The notes under the pieces were generated by a model. That model saw only the letters and a list, made by a program, of their open reading frames with translations. It was not told the origin of the DNA and ran no database searches. A stretch of 64,000 bases of DNA. Source: Euclidia mi. Taxonomy: Eukaryota; Arthropoda; Insecta; Lepidoptera; Erebidae. Positions 11,613 to 23,855 of this stretch are shown piece after piece. The translations under genes were made by a program, and so were the position numbers. Position 1 is the first letter of the stretch. Every line of letters begins with the position of its first letter. Location: assembly GCA_944739405.2 (NCBI GenBank), contig OX123186.2, forward strand, positions 86,531,034 to 86,595,033, in the 5' to 3' direction.

Positions 11613-12031
11613 ATGAGTACCTAGTAAGATAGAAAACTCGTAGTAGGGCCCTAGTGGAGAGTGAACGACACAAATAAAATGCACCCAGGGAAATATACCG
11701 GATTGGGCGGGTCTCATTACACCATGTTCTATGAAAAACCGCCATTCTTTATTACTTGTAGAAGTTTTGTAGATGAGATTACACTGACTTCTTTGTATTC
11801 CGTTCGCTAGTTTTAGCTACGGAATGTTGGTGTCTGTAAAAATGGGATGTACCTCTGGCACCTAAAATACGTTATAGTTTGATTTAACATCCAACAGGCT
11901 TGAATTGGCTTTATTACCACAAAATACTATACCTTAATGTCTATACTGTTGAAGCTGAAGAAATTAAATATTTCATGAAATTCAGTTTGGGCTACGGATA
12001 AGATTAAGACACCATAAAAATGATAACTTCA

Positions 12032-12232
12032 TCTAATACTAATATATAAAGCTGAAGAGTTTGTTTTCATGAACGCGCTAATCTCAGAAACTACTGGCCC
12101 GATTTGAAAAATTATTTCAGTGTTAGATAGCCTATTTATCGAGGAAGGTTATAAGCTATATAACATCACGCTATGAGTGACGGGAACGGAGCAGTAGCCT
12201 TAAAACGCGGGTGTAACCGAGGGCTTATCTAG
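12032..12232 (+). mobile_element. Non-autonomous Helitron
   Basis: It starts at an A|TC junction with TCTAATACTAATATATAAAG, continues with GCTGAAGAGTTTG and a TACTGGCCCGATTTGAAAAA block, and ends GCGGGTGTAACCGAGGG...CTAG. This matches a widespread moth Helitron layout. The 3' hairpin is mutated and the base after CTAG is G rather than T. Confidence 0.68.
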
Positions 12233-12239
12233 GGAAGTT

Positions 12240-13195
12240 ATAAAATTACTTTTGTTATGGTGTGTAAATCCATGATCACTCTATCCCGGACATAGAATCA
12301 CATAACCATGCAAAAGGTGTCATCATACCAAATATATCCCTATAATGTAACTGTGCATAATGCCTACGCAAGACAACACTATGTAATCTACAAATTTTAA
12401 TTCAGAATCTGTGTGAACTTTGCGTCCGTTGATTAAATGTTTTTAAAGTCTCCAGTGACACAAGATTTATTCTTAGTACGGAAGTAACTTTTGAGGATGC
12501 TATGCACAGCAAAACTAACCTAATTAATAAGTATAAACAAGTACCTATATTAATAAATATTCTTCAAAGTTCGCATCATCTTGAATTTTAGTCTAGTACA
12601 AAGTTTGTTCCGTAAACTAGGATTTCCTTGTAAAACAAAATAAACGTGTTGATTTTTGTCCTTTCAGCCGGAGAGATGAAAATTGAGATAACTAGAAAGT
12701 TAAATGATATACCGTAAACGTACTATAAAATAAAATGTTTAGGTTAACAATATTTTTATATATCGCGATGAAAACGTTAATTTTTTAAATAAAGTTAGCA
12801 TAAAGGGTCATAACATATTTGCCCGTTCATCTCTATTACTTGTTTTTAACGAGAGAATGCAGGGGACGGATTGCCTCACACAATAATAATATTTCCGTCA
12901 TACTTCTCTAGCATTTACTATCATCAAGATAATTATAACCCGGAATAACGGTTAAGTGTTTGGCATACTGACCGAGAAATAAAAGATACTTAGTTATATT
13001 AATTAGATATTTTAATACAGATCCGAACTTATTCTCTGTAAAGAATCAGTACACAATTTACATATAAATTCGTATTAGATATTAATAACACACAACTAAA
13101 CAATCGCGCAAATGACAATGAACAATGATTGCCTGTACCTAATCAATATACAATCTCTGCTCTACACCTGACGACAAACCGGTCGACGAAACTCG
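12240..13195. other. Unassigned AT-rich stretch
   Basis: Nothing recognisable was seen on either strand. Confidence 0.55.
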
Positions 13196-13405
13196 TATAA
13201 ATAACAACGCCTATTAGATCTTCATAATCTAGGCTGTGTTCAGATCTTATTAATGTGTCGTGAGTGCGCTGTATGTGCGCCACGCGCGTTCTGCTTGCGT
13301 ACCTCTAGCGCGCGGTGCAGGTTTGGTTCGCGAACATACGCGCGTAGCCCACGCGCAGTTAGCGATCGGTGTTGTTAGTTTAATGCCCACCCATATGGGC
13401 CCAGT
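13196..13405 (+). promoter_or_regulatory. Possible core promoter and first exon
   Basis: TATAAATA at 13196-13203 is followed, within a plausible distance, by GTTCAGATCT (about 13238-13247), which resembles an initiator. A CpG-rich block (13,256-13,370) follows that stands out from its AT-rich surroundings. A short ATG frame begins at 13383, and a good splice donor (GTG|GTGAGT) lies at about 13,405-13,412. Together these look like the start of a spliced gene on the + strand. No downstream coding exon was recognised, so the call is tentative. Confidence 0.3.
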
Positions 13406-13409
13406 GGTG

Positions 13410-14875
13410 AGTCTATATCAATACTAATGACTTATACTAGGAATATGGACTCTACGTTCCTAGTAATGGTACAAAATATCGTCTGAGTAGCTCCAGAACG
13501 CTTGTAAATGAGTATGTATGTTCAACTCTAGCATATATTCACAAAAAAGCGTCAAAATTATAAATTAGTTTCATTATCTAATTTAAACCAGATTTTCAAA
13601 TATAAACTACAGCAAAACATTGTCTATCTTTGCTCACACTTTTATGCTTTAACATTTTCGTACATTTTAAATCTTCTTTAATTAAAATATATCGCGTCTG
13701 TTTTTCGTTATTTACAGGGTGAAATATGTTACACAAACCGCTGTACTTTCTAAAGGACAAAGGCCGTTTTACACATTTCCCTTTAAAAGATTCTTGTCGC
13801 GGTCCGCGGCCATAATGAAAACTGGGCACTTTTCGTACGCACTGTTCTCAAAGTAAAATATTTTCACAGTAAAAATGCTCGCTGTAAAGCCGTGTACAGA
13901 TAGTAGCAACGTGCTATATGCCATAATAAGGCTCACATCATTTAACAGTTTGGTGAAATATGTATTAGATTGTGCATACAATGTCGAGAAACACATAATC
14001 ATAAGAGCCTTTCGCTGTCCACTACTGGACATAGCTCTTGAGCTAAGAGGATAATTTGACCTACTATAACGCCGAGACAGATTGGTATAGGGTTTGATAG
14101 TGAGTTTGTTTCGGATGTTTCTTATCAGGATATTCAGGTAACAAACAATGGCCTCATCTAACTTTAAAAAATTACATTGTTTAAGTGAACCTTTGAACAA
14201 ATAAATTTTTCGAATTTGATATCGAGATTGCCTACAATTATATGACTTCCATCCATTTTCTTAGCTTATAATAAAGTCATGCCAAGTCTTGCCGCGCACT
14301 ATCGGTAGAGTGTAAATCACGGTTTCAATTCATTTCGTGTTCAAGCAGGATGAAGACCGGATCAAAGAATTGAGTATAATTTAATACTGAATGAACGCAC
14401 ATCCGCAATCTGCATGTTTAACCTAGTTTGCTTGACGAGTATCATATTGTGTTACTTTCGTATTCACATTTTAAGCTGCGGACATCTTCCACAAAAAAAC
14501 TTTTTACATGCGCATAACATTTACTTTTCCCTAATATCTGTACGCACCTTAACGGACAAATAACACTGAGTAAAATATATACAAGGCTTTCAAAAAAGCT
14601 TATAAAGTCTAAGCCGCAGATTTACTGCGATAGTCGTGCCATTAATTTTGGCTTGGTTTTGTTCTTTTAATTCGCCCGTAGTGTGAAAAATAACATACTG
14701 CTATTGTTTATTTAACGTTATTTACGGGCTGATAGTAAAGTTATTGCAGGGATGAGGGTTGATATTGATGACCGACTAGAATTTAAATGTTACGACTTAA
14801 AGGAGACAAAAATGTTTTTGATACAGCTGTACCCTATTGTTTATAAACTAAACGTGACAGAAGAACATTTAAGTG
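13410..14875. other. Mostly unassigned; one reverse LINE-tail relic
   Basis: At 14,005-14,045 there is a reverse-strand copy of the RTE 3' tail motif (ATGTCCAGTAGTGGACAGCG when read on the reverse strand). The long reverse frame across 13,769-14,200 runs through this tail and has no family resemblance. The rest is unassigned. Confidence 0.55.
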
Positions 14876-15110
14876 CAGCAGTAGCCTAGTGGCGAGGCTA
14901 ATAGACTACTACGTAGAGGGCCGGGAGTTTAAACACACGACTCGCAACAATTACTTTTATGTACGTAGTAAATTATTATTATAGCTTGTTAAACGATAAA
15001 TGTAAACATCGTGAGGAAATAAACCTGCATGTGTGAGACTTTGCCACAATGTTGTCAAAAGATATGCGAAAACTGGCAAACCGCACTTGGCTAGCCAGCA
15101 GGAAGAAGGT
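14876..15110 (+). mobile_element. tRNA-derived SINE, diverged
   Basis: An A-box-like TAGCCTAGTGGCGAGG is followed by a mutated B box (GGGAGTTTAAAC). Body blocks AACATCGTGAGGAAA, CTGCATGTGTGAGAC and CCGCACTTGGCTAGCC also occur, on the opposite strand, at 62.2-62.4 kb. Ends are approximate. Confidence 0.68.
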
Positions 15111-17014
15111 TTCTATATTGTTATTGATGATAATACAAAGGTTTACCTATCGCAGCTATCAACATATTCTTAGCATTATTTTAGAACTGAATTAAACAGA
15201 CGAGAATAAACACAAGAAAGACGTAATCTTGTGTTTCGATAAACTACACCCCCGCGAGTGCAGCCGCGAATAAAAGCTATCATAATAATAAAATCTATCA
15301 TATTTTTTTTAGTTTAAAGTATGGACTGGTCAAGGTACTGGCCGAAGACCGAAATATTTGGCGTACACTCCATCGACAAGAGCAAAGCTCTTCAATTAAA
15401 CTAAAATAGTATGGACTAGTATGGATACCCGAGAGAGTGGTTGTCAAAAATGTTAAAACATTATACCAAGTAAGATTTTATTGAGAGGTAATCCTCAAAA
15501 CAAAATGTCTAAATAATTTGATAAATCTGTTTATGTGTATCCATATTTTCGTCTTGTGTAGCTCTTACCGACATATTCCCTAAGGATTGGATAGAGTTTC
15601 GTAACACGCCGAATATTGTCAGCAATGTTTATCTTTAGTGTAATATCTTATATTCGGCTTTTAGGAACAGTATCAAACTTCATGGCGGTCTTAAGTATGT
15701 TTTTGCACACAAAAATTATATTGATTTTACCGACAAATACCGGTATGACTTTTGGTTGAAATAAGCATCAAAGAGAAGGGTGTTGTACTGCGTTTGTAAG
15801 TACTATAGAAGTAACCGTTATTTAATGATTTGTGATATGAATGACATTTTAAAGAGCTAAGCTTAAAAAAACTTTTTGCTTATGGTCCTGCCGTCGCAGG
15901 AGGCAAAGTTATTCTTGCCCGCTTATCTCAAACCACTGCCTTCTAATCATTCCCTCAGCTGATCTCCTATAGAATAAGAAGAAAGATAAAAACGCATTTA
16001 GACCATCAGCGTTCTCTCTCACAAAACAAAACGTAACGATAGCAAAACGATTGATTTACGTTGATCTTCAGTGTAAACTACTTTTATCCTTGTCAAGAAG
16101 ATTTATTCTTAGTGACGTCAGACGATGACACCATTGCTTACAGTCCCTTAAAACGTCGACCCTTTGATGCGTATTTCCACCTAGCCTATACAAAACGAAC
16201 AATACACAGCATAGCACCATACCCAAGCACCATAAATATTTAAAAGCACAATTGTCTCAGTAACGGACATTCGCATGTAACTTTTATACTTTAAGTGAAC
16301 AAACATTTCAACTTAAGGTAAGTAGACTTAATTAACCAGCGTTTGAACTCAGTTTAATGACGGAACAGCCGAGACGTTTACAAGTTACCGTGACTTTCGT
16401 TTCAAGAAGTTACCTACTTTATTTAATTTGATTTATAACGAAACAGGGAATGGTAATTAGGTACGTAACGTTTCCTTCACGGAGGCCTATTTGTTGCTGT
16501 CACTGAATATTGATCGAGTGACATTAAAAAGTAATTAATTCAGAAGGCTGATGAGGTAGTGCTTCGATAGTTTCTACAAGCCAGTCATGCTGAAACGGTA
16601 GAGATCTATTTATCTAGATCTTGATAAGGTGAGTCCTAGTTTATTACTTTAAGCTGATATTTTGCAGAATGTTGGAACTTTGTATCGATAATGTAAGAAT
16701 CGTAACTACAACCTAGTAACTATATTCCCAATATAATCGACATCTATTTTTCAGCATTCCTCACAGTTTATCTTTGAATAATAATTAATAAATCAGATAA
16801 GTCAACCTTACGGCTGGACTGGAATCTGTAGCGATTTTTCTTCAAATTTAGAATACAATATTCTTAATATAACGTGTATCTTTCTTCCTCTCTGTCTGTC
16901 TTTGGTCCTGCTAACACATTTAAAGTGCTCGTTCCTTCAAATGCAAAAATCCCCTCTGCCTCACGCGAGAACAAGCAAGTCAGCATAATAATATTTTCAT
17001 GGAAAATAAATTAA
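15111..17014. other. Unassigned stretch with a weak Helitron-like end
   Basis: CCCGCGAGTGCAGCCGCG followed by AAAAGCTATC near 15,250-15,282 looks like a decayed Helitron 3' hairpin and end. Nothing else is supportable. Confidence 0.4.
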
Positions 17015-17226
17015 TCTGTATATATAACATTCTTGTGTTACTGACTGACTGGCAGACAACACACAGCTAAAACAATTGGGCCTAAGATGCTGAAATTTGG
17101 CGTTTATGGTCCTTGGGTACCGCAGAGGTGCAGGTATAGGCTAAGAACGGATTTCTCAAAATTGACGATTGAAAAGAAAAGGTTAAATTTAAAAAATCGG
17201 CAGGTGTAGCTGCACGCATCCTCTAG
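17015..17226 (+). mobile_element. Non-autonomous Helitron, GTTACTGACTGACTG family
   Basis: It begins at A|TCTGTATATATAAC, contains GTTACTGACTGACTGGCAGA, TGCTGAAATTTGG and GTAGCTGCACGCATCC, and ends CTAG before T. A second copy of the same family lies at 60,834-61,039. Confidence 0.75.
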
Positions 17227-19045
17227 TCATTTATATAATCACACTAATTTATCACACATGGAAAAGGAAACTGGAAAGTAGCGGAACTGATGATTGTTTT
17301 AATTGCTCCGTACATTTTTACCCGCACGAACACCAAAGTTCAATTCCATTAATCGCTAGTTACGACTTGGACAGTTCATTAACTAAATCAACTGTGACTG
17401 CGGGGAAATATAACTTCAATTAAGTAGTTCGTAGCAGTTAGCTCATTTAACCACACCCAAAATAACTTAAAGTAGTATTATACTTCGATTACCGCAAAAA
17501 AATTGTTGCGTGCTTATGGGCTTCCTGAGTTTCCAACCTATCTTCTATATATTAAAAGAATTTGTGTTTTATAATACGAGTCGGCCAGCCCGTTCTACCC
17601 AACCGAATCGCATGATTTTTTTTTTAAATGAAAGCTCTCGCTGCATAGATTTGTCATCAAGCATTAGAAATTACCTAACTTGCACATTCATCAAGTTATA
17701 TGCAAAAACAGTTTTCTCCCATACATTTTTTACGTTTTCGTAGCCGTAGTCAATGACTTTCTGCTTCTATATATCTGGTTCTCATTGAGGTAGGCGTTTC
17801 GTTATAGGCCTAAAACACGCGCTGAAAAGAGCTCTTTCATTTGATGGTATGCTCATTTAAATTGGGTAAGATTGAAGGAAGATAGGCGTGGACATTCAAC
17901 TTATTTTTCAATATTTTCCTATAAAGGACTTGGACAAAATGTGCCCGACGTTGACCAGAAACAAGCGGTTGTAGATAAGTTATATAAAACATACAAGGAA
18001 TTTTAAATTACTTTTTACATTCCATTGCAGTCGCTGAAAAGGAAATAATTTAAAAGAATTTGAAGCGATATCCTTTTATTTGACTTTGTTTGAATCTACC
18101 GATAATGTTGCCACGTAACAATGATGAAAGATCAATGTAGAGAAAAATATAGCAACAGAATAGGCTTGTGTCCACTAAGAACAAATCGGTTTGATTGTAA
18201 TATCTATAGATTCATTATAATTTTAAGATGTCAATAAAGTTTATTATTTATTATAAAAAGGTAAGATTAATGTTATTTTTAGGATTCTAAAACTAAAATT
18301 ATTGTATTTATTCTTGTGACAGTGAACACCAATTAGCGAGCATTACGTCAAACAGTACGTCCGCCATTCATGTTGTTGACGCTTAATAGTAAATACCTAA
18401 AACTAAAACGTCAAACTTCCTACCTGTCCAAATCGAAAATAACAAAATAAAAGTGGGTACATCAGACCAGACTTCATTCACGGTTTGTTTTGTTTTGTAC
18501 TTTGTGATATCACTCAACCGCCATGAAGGTTTACAGCGTGTTCGTGTCAAAATCAAAAAAGTTTTTAAAAAGCCGTAATTAGTAATTTTGCTGATCGATT
18601 TTTGAAGAAAAAATCAGGCCAGGTATTTCAGTTTAACATCTAATAAAGGAATCAATCGCCAATTACATTTTAGGACACAAGCCAATTATATTATTTTCTT
18701 TGAAAACAAACCTCTTAATAATAAATTAAAAATGATTTCAAAATATAGTTCAAAATCCACTGACTAACAGGGTTATTTTAATCCAGCTCTGGTATCACCA
18801 AGCTAATTTCAAAATAGTTGACATGTTGACTTATCGTCTTATCCATAAAGTAATACTACGGAGGTCTTATCTTTTTACGTACGCACCTTTTCGGTTATAT
18901 TTACTTCTAGACGAGAGTATTATACTTATATTTTATATGATGAGAGTCCCTCAAGTGAAGACCAAAAATAAATAATTGAAACTTAGGACAATAAAATGCA
19001 TGAAAACTAAAATAGATTATATAACTTATTACATTATATAACTTA
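17227..19045. other. Unassigned AT-rich stretch
   Basis: No coding, RNA or element signature was recognised. A short ATG frame at 18,523 is followed by a stop after 19 codons and has no support. Confidence 0.5.
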
Positions 19046-19058
19046 TTACATTATATCA

Positions 19059-19464
19059 GCCGTGTGGTTGACGGCATAGAATACAAGTGTCACCACCCCC
19101 TATCTTCCCGTGGGTGTCGTAAGAGGCGACTAAGGGATAACACGATGCAAATACCATCTTTGCGTAGAGACGGAAAACTCGACATCAAACCCTATACGAC
19201 TGCCTCGTTGGTCTCGCGGCATAACTGTGCGCGTGGGATCGGGAGGTCCCGGGTTCGATTCCTGGGTCGGGCAGTGTTATTGGGTTTTTCTGTCACGAAA
19301 TTCTCAGTAGCAGCACGGAGTATGGAAATGTGCCCGGTACGGCAATAGGCTCGCCCCTTATTACGTGGGACTAAAGTATATCTGGCGAAAAGTGGGTGTA
19401 GAAATGCCCCTCTGCCTACCCCTTCGGGATAAAAGGCGTGAAGATATGTATGTATGTATGTATG
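19059..19464 (+). mobile_element. Composite SINE, long form, second copy (406 bp)
   Basis: It has the same two modules and (ATGT)n tail as the copy at 9,720, with few differences. It is flanked by TTACATTATATCA at 19046-19058 and 19465-19477. The left TSD falls in a short tandem array of ATTATATAACTTATTAC. Confidence 0.93.
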
Positions 19465-19477
19465 TTACATTATATCA

Positions 19478-20149
19478 ATACATTGTGAAATATTGTCAAA
19501 AAATATGTCATTAATCATTGATTTCCAACCTTAATAACTTTTGACCACTGCTGCTTAGCTTAATGCGCCTTTCTTATTGCAAAACTAGAAGACTTGTTCT
19601 TTAAAATGATATATTTTTCATTTCTGTACTTGCTGGGGCACATACCCATATGATTTTGTTCATCTCCTTTCTTAAGATTCCATTGCTTTCTCTCTATAGT
19701 CTCAGACGGTTCTTAATTCAAAAATATTTTTATGGCATCTTATAAGATCCTTGCGGTAACTGCCAGGAAAATAAACGTTATGCCTCCTTAAGGTGACCTT
19801 GCCTTACTTTCATACGGGTGTGAGTGTGGTGGTGTGTAAAATATACGTGATGTTGGTCAAATTATCACTATAGTGAAATTTCGCTGATGGCAGGTAATAT
19901 TCCCCGAATGTTACCAGTTAACCCTTAATGTTGGGTGAATTGATCTCTGATGTTGAGGAATTTTCCTTACGTTTTATGTTAGGAATATTTTTGTGTTTTT
20001 AAATTACGGACTTTCTTCGGGCATCTTAATTTTTTTTTATGTGGAACATATTACAGCCGTTCTATTGTCATACAATAATATATCATAGTACTATTGTCAT
20101 ATATTCTTCATCAGCCTTAAAGTCATAATTATATTATAATTATATTATT
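19478..20149. other. Unassigned AT-rich stretch
   Basis: Nothing recognisable was seen. It borders the minisatellite. Confidence 0.5.
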
Positions 20150-20415
20150 ACAAGTGGTAGTTATGGTAGAAATGGTAGCATTGGTAAGAATAGTAGTTTT
20201 GAGAGAAAAGGTAGGTACTTTTGACAGCACCGGCGGTTTTGGTAGAAATGGTAGTTTAAAAAAATGGTAGATATGATAGTTTTGGTACAAATAGTAGTTT
20301 TAATAGGAATATTATTTTCGGTAGGAATTGTAGTTTTGCTAGAAATGGTATTTTGGCATATATTGTAGTTTTGGTAGCAATGTTACTTACGATTGCTACC
20401 AATGCTACCATTCCT
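20150..20415. repeat. GGTAG-rich minisatellite
   Basis: About fifteen degenerate units of GGTAGAAATGGTAGTTTTGG type are present. Near 20,380-20,420 the array turns around (GGTAGCAATG ... CATTGCTACC-like), making a foldback. It ends about 300 bp before the OTU gene. Confidence 0.85.
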
Positions 20416-20717
20416 ACCAAAAGTACAATTTTGACCAAAACTATAAACGTCATTATTACATTTCTAAATTATGATGGATTAATCACACCCATACACAAAA
20501 TAAAATAAATCGTGCTTCTCACAGAAATATTTAGCTGGATAACAGAAATAAAACCTATTTTCTTACTTATAAAAAAAGCTATTTATCTATATTTTTAATT
20601 TTGATAATAAAATATTGACAGATAAAGAAAAAAGTGAAGTTAGCGTAAGTTAGTTACTTAAGTTTCTGATTTAATCGTAATAACGTATTTTTGTGAGTAG
20701 TTGTGTTTTCAATTATA

Positions 20718-21414
20718 ATGAAGGTTCTTGGAAGTAAATTGAAAAATGCTCAGAGAAAGTTTAAACAAAGAATCTTGGTCAATGATGGACCTGTTGGAGA
20801 TTTGGTACCGGATGGTTCTCCTACTGCTAAAAAAAATACGGGTGGAAACGGGTTCAGATTTGATAATTCTACCATCAACAATTTTCAAGTGATTTCCGTT
20901 CTTGGTGACGGTAATTGCTTATTCCGCGCAATTTCTTATTGTTTATATGGAAGTGAGAATAAACATTATGAAATTCGTTTGGCCATTGTTGATAACATTG
21001 TCAATAAGTGGGATGTATATAGTAACTTCACTGTTGGGGACGAAGCATAATTATGGCAAGACCATTACAAATGCAACAGATTACAAACGTGTGATGGGTG
21101 CCAATAAACAGTACGCAGGGCATGCTGAACTTCAGAGTGTTAGTGAGCTATATCCCGAGTGTCAATTCAGAGTACACCTGGAAAACAGTAATACGATTAC
21201 TGACTATGGTACTGGCGAAATTGTTCATAACTTGCTATTTTTTGGGCACCTGGACGAAGGTCATTACAGTGTCCTAATGGAAAGAATGGTAGGGCAGCAC
21301 AGTCATATTGAAGAACTTTCTTTCGTCAATGTTCAGTTATACATATTATATATATATCTCTATTGCGCGGCAAACCATTCAGTAATGCCAAGGTGGAAAT
21401 TTCACGATACCTAA
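20718..21414 (+). pseudogene. OTU-type cysteine protease gene, frameshifted
   Basis: From ATG 20718 a basic N-terminal stretch (KLKNAQRKFKQR) leads to VLGDGNCLFRAIS, the OTU catalytic-cysteine motif, with Cys at about residue 67. The frame ends at TAA 21048-21050. The overlapping +1 frame carries the rest of the domain, including YAGHAELQSVSELYP and GHYSVL with the likely catalytic histidine, and ends at 21414. OTU proteases remove ubiquitin-like modifiers. OTU genes of this intronless kind occur both as host genes and as cargo in insect mobile elements, and I cannot tell which applies. One indel near 21,035-21,050 explains the break. A GTG codon at 20703 opens the same frame five codons upstream; ATG 20718 is the more usual start. 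Confidence 0.8.
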
Positions 21415-21579
21415 GATGCAACGCAAGGCCAATGTTGTGAGAAAAGAAGTTTTGTGATATATTATATTTTTGGTAAGAATATCATCTTTTTACTTATTAT
21501 ATAAGGCTTCAATGTACTCATCATACCTACTTGATACTTGGTGGCACGGGCTGTTTCCGCAACTCCACGTCTTGGCGTG

Positions 21580-21663
21580 TATTTTGCGTGCGTCATCATA
21601 CCTATATGTAAGAGCTTTTTTTATAATATTAAAATATGCTGTGGAGCAGCACGGGTCCTCTAG
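21580..21663 (+). mobile_element. Helitron 3' end
   Basis: GTGGAGCAGCACGGGTCCTCTAG followed by T resembles a Helitron 3' terminus (CTAG|T preceded by a GC-rich stretch). The 5' end was not identified. Confidence 0.5.
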
Positions 21664-23585
21664 TCATTATTACAAAGCATATGCGCTTTGTTTAACTGAC
21701 ACTCAATTCGAAACTAATGGTCAAAGCATTATTTAAAGATCAAAATCAATTTACATGTAGCTTCATTAACTTGTAACTGTATTCTACAAGATTCCTACCA
21801 ATATACCAATATATGTATATAATATACCAAACTACGATCGAAAATGTTAAGTTGACGGTTTTGACGAGATGAGATGTATAATAACTATCAAATAATTTAT
21901 TTATCCTACTAAAATGTACATAGGTACAGATAGTAATATATAGTTTACTTTGTTGAGACATATTACGAGTGCCTCATAACGTTATTAATAATATGAGGAG
22001 GAACATGGTTCCTGATATACAGGTATATTCTTACTTATTATAGGAATCAGTTGTTCTTCTTGTAATAATATAATTGTTTCTAAATACTTTGTCTTTGTAT
22101 TTCTTCTATATTCAATAGTGAGAATGTGCAATAGAATTTACTTTCAAATATTGTCTTTTATTTCAACGTTTAACATTATATAAATCGTATTACAAAACGG
22201 AAACTGAGCTATCTGAACCCGCAATTTTAAAACCATATGGTTTCAACTATTCAAAAATTGTTGCACTCTCTTTGTCCGTATCTCTTTGTTTCGGCATAAA
22301 GTCACACAACAGATTGTGATACGGTTTTCACAATGTGGTTGCCTAGAACTGAACTTGCTATTGAATCGACTTTTTATCATCAGTACAACGTGATATGTTG
22401 CATCGAGTGATTGATGGGAATAGATTCAGGGGCCGGGGCAGAGTCCATGTGGACAAAATCTAGTTTGAAATATTTTAACAAAATAGTGCTCTTGGAAAAG
22501 TAAAAAATATCTCCACGTACTCGTAATCTTTAAATATGCCAAATACAATCCTCCGTCAGCAATAATTTTGTAAATAAGGGTACAAAGTTTCTTAGTTAGT
22601 TATTAATATACATAGAATCGAATAAAACAAAGTTACAAATTAACCCTGAGGCATCAGCTAGTCATTCATTAATCGGTATCCGGTAACAAGGACATTTAAT
22701 TTAATGAGCTCACAAGAACGATCCACGCGTAAAACTGGTAAAAGATATCAGAAATTAATAAAAGCTGTATTGAATTTTTTTATGAATTTGATTTAAATTG
22801 AATAAAAATTGAAACCAGAGTACATCGTATACTAGAATACATTAGTACCTACCTAGCGTAAGGTAAAATTAGAGATTACTACCTGCAACGATCATCATAT
22901 CACTTTTGCTTCACGTACTGTCGTCATATTGTCATTGCTCCCTCATCTGAGTAGGATGCTCTAAAATTGATCTTGCCTCAGCATGAGTCTGATCAGATCA
23001 CGGAACGACCACCTAACACGCACGCTTTTCCTTTTGGATAATATATTTCATTTCCAGTAGTTTCCAATGTAGTAAACATTAAAAAGCGATGAAGATTAAA
23101 AGTACTTGAAGCGCTGCTGTGTAAGGTCCGATCAGAGGCGAAGGAATCGTTATTTGCGCGAATTATTTCTGGAAATATCATCGAGCTAGGAACTTGGAAA
23201 GACAATTGAATGATTGATGTGGTTGGTTGATATCACATGAACTTTGAAACAAAGTGCGTAAATGACAAATAGACTTAGGAGAACTATCTATTGATGACAA
23301 AAGCTTTCTTTTGTTTCTCGTCTGAAATAAAACCTAAAGTAATATAGATAGAAGTATCTATATTACTATATAATAAAATATGATATGTACCTGTAAACAC
23401 GTATTGGCAGATTAGTGCAGTGAATAATGCAGTACATTAAGCACAAATATGACATGTATTTATCGGATTAATTAAATAAAAATATATGTTGAATAATCTC
23501 TAAATAGTCCAGCAAATCTGATTGAATGTATCCGTTGTTTAAATGTTTGAAATATCTTCCGCATTACTAAAATTATCCATAAACT
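21664..23585. other. Unassigned AT-rich stretch
   Basis: It contains a perfect 13-bp inverted repeat at 23338-23350/23355-23367 with a 4-base loop. No gene or named element was recognised. Confidence 0.5.
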
Positions 23586-23855
23586 GTAATAATAATAATA
23601 ATATATTCTAACTACATTCACACAACACCATCTAGTCCCAAACTAAGCAGAGCTTGTACCATGGGTACTAGATAATGGACAAACTTACATATATACTTTT
23701 TTTTGTCAATACATACATACTATACATAGAAACACCCAGACCAAGACAAAGATCCATGTTCATGCACACAAATGTTTGACTTGAGCGGAAATCGAACCCG
23801 CGACCTTCGGCGTAGCACTCGCTCACACTCCTGCTTCGCCAACCGGCCGTCTAAT
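23586..23855 (-). mobile_element. tRNA-derived SINE, reverse strand, near full length
   Basis: On the reverse strand it starts GACGGCCGGTTGGCG, has the B box GGTTCGATTTCC, a CATGAACATGGATC block and a 3' part GCTTAGTTTGGGACTAG, and ends in a (TTA)n tail (23,588-23,602). That organisation is a complete moth SINE whose 3' part resembles a LINE tail, which would explain its mobilisation. Confidence 0.85.

Noticed and set aside
13769..14200. 143-residue reverse open frame as a gene
   Set aside because: It runs through an RTE tail relic on the same strand and has no recognisable domain.
20150..20415. CRISPR array
   Set aside because: Units are degenerate, of varying length and without distinct spacers, and the genome is eukaryotic. 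It is a minisatellite.
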